DNA of 64,000 bases from Alteromonas aestuariivivens. Lineage in GTDB: Bacteria > Pseudomonadota > Gammaproteobacteria > Enterobacterales > Alteromonadaceae. The stretch covers positions 372,001-436,000 of the forward strand of contig NZ_QRHA01000001.1 of assembly GCF_003367475.1 (NCBI RefSeq), read 5' to 3'. Shown here piece by piece: positions 62,988 through 64,000 of the stretch (position 1 is the first letter of the stretch; every line of letters begins with the position of its first letter). The position numbers and the translations under genes were made by a program. The notes beneath the pieces are model-generated. The model ran no database searches and was not told where the DNA came from. It saw nothing but the letters and a program-made list of their open reading frames with translations.

Positions 62988-64000
62988 TCAGTTGTTACCT
63001 GTCAGGTGTGCTTTCATTTCCCGTCGACGGGCGTGCAGCAAGGGTTCTGTGTATCCGTTGGGTTGTTCCTGGCCCAGCAGGATCAAATCCCTGGCAGCCT
63101 GAAAACCAATCGACTCATTCAGTTCCGGCCCCATAGGAATGTAGTCACTGTCACCTTCATTTTGTTTATCAACCAGCAGTGCCATGCGCTCCAGCGACTC
63201 TTCGACCTGTTGTTGCGACAACAACCCGTGGGCCAGCCAGTTTGCGATATGCTGGGAAGAAATCCTCAGCGTTGCCCTGTCTTCCATAAGCCCGACGTTG
63301 TTGATGTCCGGCACCTTTGAACAGCCGACTCCCTGGTGAACCCAACGCACAACGTACCCCAGTATGCCCTGGACATTGTTGTCCAGTTCCCGCTGGATCT
63401 GTGCACCGGAGAGGGCAGAGGGGTTACTGAGCAACGGTATTTTCAGGATGTCCTCAAGACCATCGTACATTGGGTCCAATTTCTTCTGTACGTCAAATAC
63501 GTCGACCTGATGATAGTGCAGGGCATGCAGTGTCGCCGCTGTAGGTGAGGGCACCCAGGCCGTACTGGCGCCAGCATTGGGGTGTGCGAGTTTGCTTTGC
63601 ATCATATTGGCCATCTGGTCGGGGATTGGCCACATGCCTTTGCCTATCTGAGCCTTGCCGCTCAACCCGCATTTAAGCCCGGTGGCCACATTGGCTTTTT
63701 CGTACGCAAGTAACCAGGGCAAAGATTTCAAATCGGCTTTGCAGGCAAATGGCCCTGCCAGCATAGAGGTGTGGATTTCATCACCGGTGCGGTCCAGAAA
63801 TCCGGTGTTGATGAACACAACGCGGCTCTTTGCCGCCTCGATACAGGCCTTGAGATTGACGCTGGTGCGCCGCTCTTCATCCATTATCCCCATCTTGAGA
63901 GTATTGGCCGGTACGTCAATCAAACGTTCAATTCGGTCGAACAGGGCATTGGCAAAGGCCACTTCCTGCGGACCGTGCATCTTGGGTTTGACGATGTAGA
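62988..64000 (-). CDS. glcB: Malate synthase G, 5' part beyond window end
   Basis: Condenses glyoxylate and acetyl-CoA to malate in the glyoxylate bypass. The visible C-terminal 337 or so residues match E. coli GlcB closely: [108 protein letters not shown] and [15 protein letters not shown], the last containing the conserved catalytic Asp. The frame stays open through the window edge, so the gene is truncated only by the window. Confidence 0.95.
   Translation of the reverse strand, partial: YIVKPKMHGPQEVAFANALFDRIERLIDVPANTLKMGIMDEERRTSVNLKACIEAAKSRVVFINTGFLDRTGDEIHTSMLAGPFACKADLKSLPWLLAYEKANVATGLKCGLSGKAQIGKGMWPIPDQMANMMQSKLAHPNAGASTAWVPSPTAATLHALHYHQVDVFDVQKKLDPMYDGLEDILKIPLLSNPSALSGAQIQRELDNNVQGILGYVVRWVHQGVGCSKVPDINNVGLMEDRATLRISSQHIANWLAHGLLSQQQVEESLERMALLVDKQNEGDSDYIPMGPELNESIGFQAARDLILLGQEQPNGYTEPLLHARRREMKAHLTGNN

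Overview
The window is chromosomal DNA of a gammaproteobacterium, most likely a marine or environmental lineage near Marinobacter, Ketobacter or other Oceanospirillales/Cellvibrionales. This rests on FadE-type acyl-CoA dehydrogenase, GlnE, LpxL-type acyltransferase, HldE and GlcB, all with gammaproteobacterial sequence character, and on moderate GC content. The species cannot be fixed from the sequence alone. No rRNA, tRNA, CRISPR array or transposase gene was seen.

Layout. Positions 1-1571 hold the 5' part of a fadE-like gene (minus strand). Positions 1572-2007 are non-coding and contain a 187-bp MITE-like element with perfect 19-bp terminal inverted repeats. Positions 2008-6879 are a plus-strand operon for an envelope transport module: MMPL/RND transporter, LolA-like periplasmic protein and two outer-membrane barrels. 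Positions 6990-14803 are housekeeping and envelope genes: a DUF3081-like protein, a late lipid A acyltransferase, a TcpQ-like protein, glnE, a DUF350 membrane protein, a GIY-YIG nuclease and hldE.

Positions 14873-57926 are dominated by a large exosortase A (XrtA)/PEP-CTERM exopolysaccharide locus. Its parts are an XrtA-associated ATPase; a left-facing export operon (Wza-like lipoprotein, chain-length determinant, tyrosine autokinase, outer-membrane barrel); a right-facing operon (initiating sugar transferase, NodB deacetylase, exosortase A, a large Wzy-like protein, a glycosyltransferase, a transglutaminase-like protein and a beta-helix protein); a left-facing operon of glycosyltransferases, flippase, O-ligase, amidotransferase, FemAB-like protein, second deacetylase and a PL26/YetA-like protein; a short right-facing pair (TIGR03087-type glycosyltransferase, acetyltransferase); a TPR lipoprotein (PrsT) with a second FemAB-like protein; one sorted PEP-CTERM-like substrate; and an operon of YdcF, N-acyl amino acid synthase-like acyltransferase and a ThiF/E1-like protein. 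A SatD/DUF3307 pair sits inside the locus.

Positions 58007-61898 hold a trypsin-like protease, a Tat-signal secreted protein of unknown function, and a cassette of PqqD-like protein, HprK-related kinase A and NTP_transf_5 nucleotidyltransferase, reminiscent of tailoring genes for ribosomal peptides. A UDP-glucuronate 4-epimerase-like gene follows, then the 3' part of glcB (minus) runs off the end.

How the genes fit together: the polymer is started on undecaprenyl phosphate, extended by cytoplasmic glycosyltransferases, flipped, polymerised, modified and exported. Exosortase A would process PEP-CTERM proteins and probably join them to the polymer. The two most interesting observations are sigma-54-like promoter sequences in front of both the PEP-CTERM-like gene and the Tat-signal gene, and the Tat protein/PqqD/HprK/nucleotidyltransferase cassette, whose substrate is unknown.
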